A DNA stretch of 64,000 nt from Novosphingobium sp. Fuku2-ISO-50 (GTDB taxonomy: Bacteria > Pseudomonadota > Alphaproteobacteria > Sphingomonadales > Sphingomonadaceae), in NCBI RefSeq assembly GCF_001519055.1, contig NZ_KQ954287.1:62001-126000 (forward strand), read 5' to 3'. The notes under the pieces are model-generated. The model searched no databases, was not told the origin of the DNA, and worked only from the letters and a program-made list of their open reading frames with translations. A program made the translations under genes and the position numbers. Position 1 is the stretch's first letter; each line of letters opens with the position of its first letter. This document shows, in pieces, positions 61,449 through 64,000 of the stretch.

Positions 61449-62930
61449 ATGACGATCACGGTAAAAGATCTGATGCTGGAATGCGGCGTGGCCTTTGGCA
61501 CGAGCGGCGCGCGCGGTCTGGTTACAGCCATGACCGACCGGGTCTGCTATGGCTATACTGCCGGATTTCTGGGTTATATGGCCGAACAGGGCGAATTTGC
61601 GCCCGGCGGCGAAGTGGCGCTGGCGGGCGATCTTCGCCCCAGCTCGCCGCGCATCCTGGCCGCCTGCGCGCGGGCGATACGCGATCTGGGCGGGGTTCCG
61701 GTGTTTTGCGGCTATGTCCCGACCCCGGCTCTGGCGCTGTTTTCCTTTGCGCGCGGCATTCCCTCGCTGATGGTCACCGGCAGCCATATCCCGGCCGACC
61801 GCAACGGCATCAAATTCTATCGCTCGGCGGGCGAAGTGCTCAAGGAAGACGAAGCCGGGATGAGCCGGCAAGTCGTCGATCTGGGCGGCGGTCGCTTCGA
61901 TGCGGCGGGCATGCTGGTCGAAGTCGAAACGCTGCCCCCGGTCAGCGACGCGGAAAACCCCTATGTGCAGCGCTATATCGACCATTTCGGCGCAGGCGCG
62001 CTGTCGGGCAAGCGCGTCGGCGTCTATCAGCATTCGGCGGTCGGGCGCGACATTCTCGCGCGGATTCTGGTCGGGCTGGGCGCCGAGATCGAACTGCTGG
62101 GCCGTTCCGAAGTGTTCGTGCCCGTCGATACCGAAGCGATCCGGCCCGAAGACGTGGTGCTGGCACGCGAATGGGCCGCGCAGTATCATTTCGACGCGAT
62201 CGTTTCGACCGACGGCGATTCCGACCGCCCGCTGATTGCCGATGAAACCGGCAAATGGCTGCGCGGCGATGTGCTGGGCATTCTGTGCGCCAGCGTGGTC
62301 GGCGCGACCAGCGTGGTCACCCCGGTCAGCAGCAATACCGCCGTCGAAGTGTCGCACCGCTTTGCCAAAGTGGTGCGCACGCGCATCGGATCGCCTTATG
62401 TGATCAGCGCGATGCAGGCCGAACTGGCCGCCGGATCGGCCTGCGTGGTCGGCTATGAAGCCAATGGCGGCTTTCTGCTGGGCAGCGCCATCCCCGGCAA
62501 GGCGGGGCCGACAGTGGCCTTGCCGACGCGCGACGCGGTGCTGCCGATTCTCGAAGTGCTGGCCGCGAAAGCGCCCGGCGTTTCGGCGCAACTGGCCGAC
62601 TTGCCGCAGCGGTTTACCTATTCCGACCGGATCATTCCGTTTCCGCCCGAAGCCAGTGCCAAACTGTTCGGGCAGCTGACTGCGGGTGATGCGGCGGCGC
62701 AGATCGCGCTGCAAACCAGCCTGTTCGGCGATTTTGCCGGGGCCGCGCAATCGATCGACCATACCGACGGGGTGCGCACGCACTTTGCCGATGGCGGTGT
62801 GATCCACTTGCGCGGATCGGGCAATGCGCCCGAATTGCGCTGTTACACCGAAGGCGTGAGCGAAGCCGAAGCGGTGTCGCTCAACGCCGCAGCGGTGAAG
62901 GCGATCAAGGCGCTGATGGGCCTTTCCTGA
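61449..62930 (+). CDS. Phosphohexomutase (phosphomannomutase family)
   Basis: A 493-residue enzyme of the phosphomannomutase/phosphoglucomutase family supplying sugar 1-phosphate for nucleotide sugars. The active-site serine is in MVTGSHIPADRNGIKFY (Ser112; usual form TASHNP), the metal loop is STDGDSDRPLIA (255-260), and the sugar-binding GYEANGGFLLG and C-terminal HLRGSGNAPELRCY are present. AGAGG precedes the ATG. Its end overlaps the convergent efflux gene by 26 bases. Confidence 0.87.
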   Translation: MTITVKDLMLECGVAFGTSGARGLVTAMTDRVCYGYTAGFLGYMAEQGEFAPGGEVALAGDLRPSSPRILAACARAIRDLGGVPVFCGYVPTPALALFSFARGIPSLMVTGSHIPADRNGIKFYRSAGEVLKEDEAGMSRQVVDLGGGRFDAAGMLVEVETLPPVSDAENPYVQRYIDHFGAGALSGKRVGVYQHSAVGRDILARILVGLGAEIELLGRSEVFVPVDTEAIRPEDVVLAREWAAQYHFDAIVSTDGDSDRPLIADETGKWLRGDVLGILCASVVGATSVVTPVSSNTAVEVSHRFAKVVRTRIGSPYVISAMQAELAAGSACVVGYEANGGFLLGSAIPGKAGPTVALPTRDAVLPILEVLAAKAPGVSAQLADLPQRFTYSDRIIPFPPEASAKLFGQLTAGDAAAQIALQTSLFGDFAGAAQSIDHTDGVRTHFADGGVIHLRGSGNAPELRCYTEGVSEAEAVSLNAAAVKAIKALMGLS

Positions 62931-64000
62931 CCGGCGGCGCGTCCCAGCCGCCGCCCAAGGCGCGATAAAGCTGCACTGTGGCCGAGCCCTGGGCGATCCG
63001 CGCCTGTTCGACGCTGTCGGCATCGTTGATCGCGGCGAGCCGCGCTTCCAGCACATCGCCCAGCGTGCGGCGCCCGGCGCGGAACAAGGCATCAGTCACG
63101 CTGGTCTGACGATCGGCGGCGATCCGCGCGGTTTCGCGCACGCCATGGGCAAGGTCGGCGCCATGGCGCAGGCTGCTGGCCGCTTCGACATCTTCGAGCG
63201 CGCCCAATGTCGCGCGGTCGGCCACGGCCAACATCGCATCAAGCTCTGCATCGCCGCCGACGACCCGCGCGCGCAGCCGCCCGGCATTGAACAGCGGCAC
63301 CGAACCGCCGATCCCGGCGACAGCCATGTGCCCGTCGTACCCCGGAATGCCGGTCAGCCCGATGTGCCCTTCGCCGTCGCCCAGGACGATCGTGAAATGC
63401 GGCTTGAGATCGCTTTCCAGACTCTTGAGATGCGCCGCCGCCGCGACAACGGCTGCCTCTGCCGCGCGCACATCGGGCCGCCGCGCGAGCACCGCCGCCG
63501 GCAGTCCGCCGCCGGGCGCCGGGGGAATCACAATACCGCTGTCGCCGGGCACATCGATCGCCGCTTCGGGCAGATCGCCCGCCAGCACGGCCAGCCGCCG
63601 CTGGCGAATGGCAATCAGTTCGACCAGCGCGGGCCGCTGCGCCGCGATCCGCCCGCGCGCCGCCTCTGCATGGGCAAGCGCGGCCGCATCGGTCTGTCCC
63701 GCCGCCATCCGCGCGCGGACATAGCCGATCAGCGCGTCGGCGCTGGCGATCCCCTGATCGAGCAGCGCGAGCCGCCGCTTGAGCCCCGCCGTCTGCTGCC
63801 AGTTTTCAACCACATCGGCGGCGATCATGATCCGCATGCCCGCCGCGATGTCGGACGCGGCCAGCACGATCGCGCGCGCCGCATCGCGATCGGCATGGCG
63901 ACCGCCAAACACGTCGGGATCCCATGCCGCGCCAAGCCCGAGGATCTGCCCATTGCCGACGCTGCCCGTCGCGCTGCCGGGATAGGCCGAAAGAATCTGC
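62905..64000 (-). CDS. NodT-family outer-membrane efflux protein, C-terminal part (partial)
   Basis: The gene runs off the window end, so its N-terminus is missing. The visible part includes W-PDVFGGRHADRDAARA, AQRPALVELIAIRQRRLAVLAGDLPE, LARRPDVRAAEAAVVAAAA and the late ADRQTSVTDALFRAGRRTLGDVLEARLA, the pattern of TolC-like NodT/RND outer-membrane factors. It would form the exit duct of a multidrug or metal efflux pump encoded beyond the window. Confidence 0.87.
   Translation of the reverse strand, partial: QILSAYPGSATGSVGNGQILGLGAAWDPDVFGGRHADRDAARAIVLAASDIAAGMRIMIAADVVENWQQTAGLKRRLALLDQGIASADALIGYVRARMAAGQTDAAALAHAEAARGRIAAQRPALVELIAIRQRRLAVLAGDLPEAAIDVPGDSGIVIPPAPGGGLPAAVLARRPDVRAAEAAVVAAAAHLKSLESDLKPHFTIVLGDGEGHIGLTGIPGYDGHMAVAGIGGSVPLFNAGRLRARVVGGDAELDAMLAVADRATLGALEDVEAASSLRHGADLAHGVRETARIAADRQTSVTDALFRAGRRTLGDVLEARLAAINDADSVEQARIAQGSATVQLYRALGGGWDAPPVRKGPSAP

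Overview
This is a GC-rich chromosomal window from an alphaproteobacterium, most likely a sphingomonad (Novosphingobium/Sphingobium-like). The evidence is codon bias, the fdsGBAD-type NAD-dependent formate dehydrogenase, alphaproteobacterial small membrane proteins, and sphingomonad-style REP palindromes. The taxon is an inference. No rRNA, tRNA, CRISPR array, integrase or transposase was recognised.

Layout. (1) 1-5000: end of a TelA-like gene, a two-helix membrane protein, a PHA-granule-system small protein, a tandem pair of DUF2827 proteins, DUF2721 and a TonB-like protein. (2) 5003-12372: a tightly overlapping formate dehydrogenase operon on the minus strand (LysR regulator, fdsG, fdsB, mobA, fdsA, fdsD, fdhD). 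(3) 12542-15353: the CMP-Kdo precursor genes kdsD-kdsB-kdsA. (4) 15696-18327: a compact MarR / isochorismatase-like / small membrane protein / MFS cassette. (5) 18545-20798: DUF2867, MarC and DUF1993 genes. (6) 20888-39881: an ABC-transporter-dependent (group 2-like) capsule locus. It holds kpsD, kpsE-kpsM-kpsT, a methyltransferase, several glycosyltransferases, two different sulfotransferases, a secreted GH5-like glycosidase, kpsC, kpsS and a UDP-sugar dehydrogenase. (7) 40134-52377: housekeeping and metabolic genes: ppk2, malonyl-CoA decarboxylase, the biotin operon bioBFDA, a cyclophilin, a chemoreceptor and a small TonB-domain protein with a clear terminator. (8) 52516-56394: a second polysaccharide block (flippase and two glycosyltransferases). 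(9) 56743-59253: a less GC-rich toxin-antitoxin islet with a DarT/DarG-like pair in unusual order and with unusual C-terminal domains, then a Phd antitoxin with an internally deleted VapC. (10) 59398-64000: a MarR regulator, a glycosyltransferase, a phosphohexomutase and the C-terminal part of a NodT-type efflux protein.

How it fits together. KdsD, KdsA and KdsB would make CMP-Kdo. KpsS and KpsC would use it to build a Kdo linker on a lipid. The glycosyltransferases, UDP-uronate dehydrogenase, methyltransferase and sulfotransferases would build and decorate the polymer, and KpsM/T/E/D would export it. The presence of two PAPS-type sulfotransferases suggests a sulfated capsule (inference).

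Two signals stand out. One is the DarTG-like ADP-ribosylation module. The other is a recurring pattern of short tandem repeats at gene edges: the coding ones have periods of 12, 15 or 18 bp, while two intergenic ones have periods of 19 and 20 bp, which suggests selection to keep reading frame.
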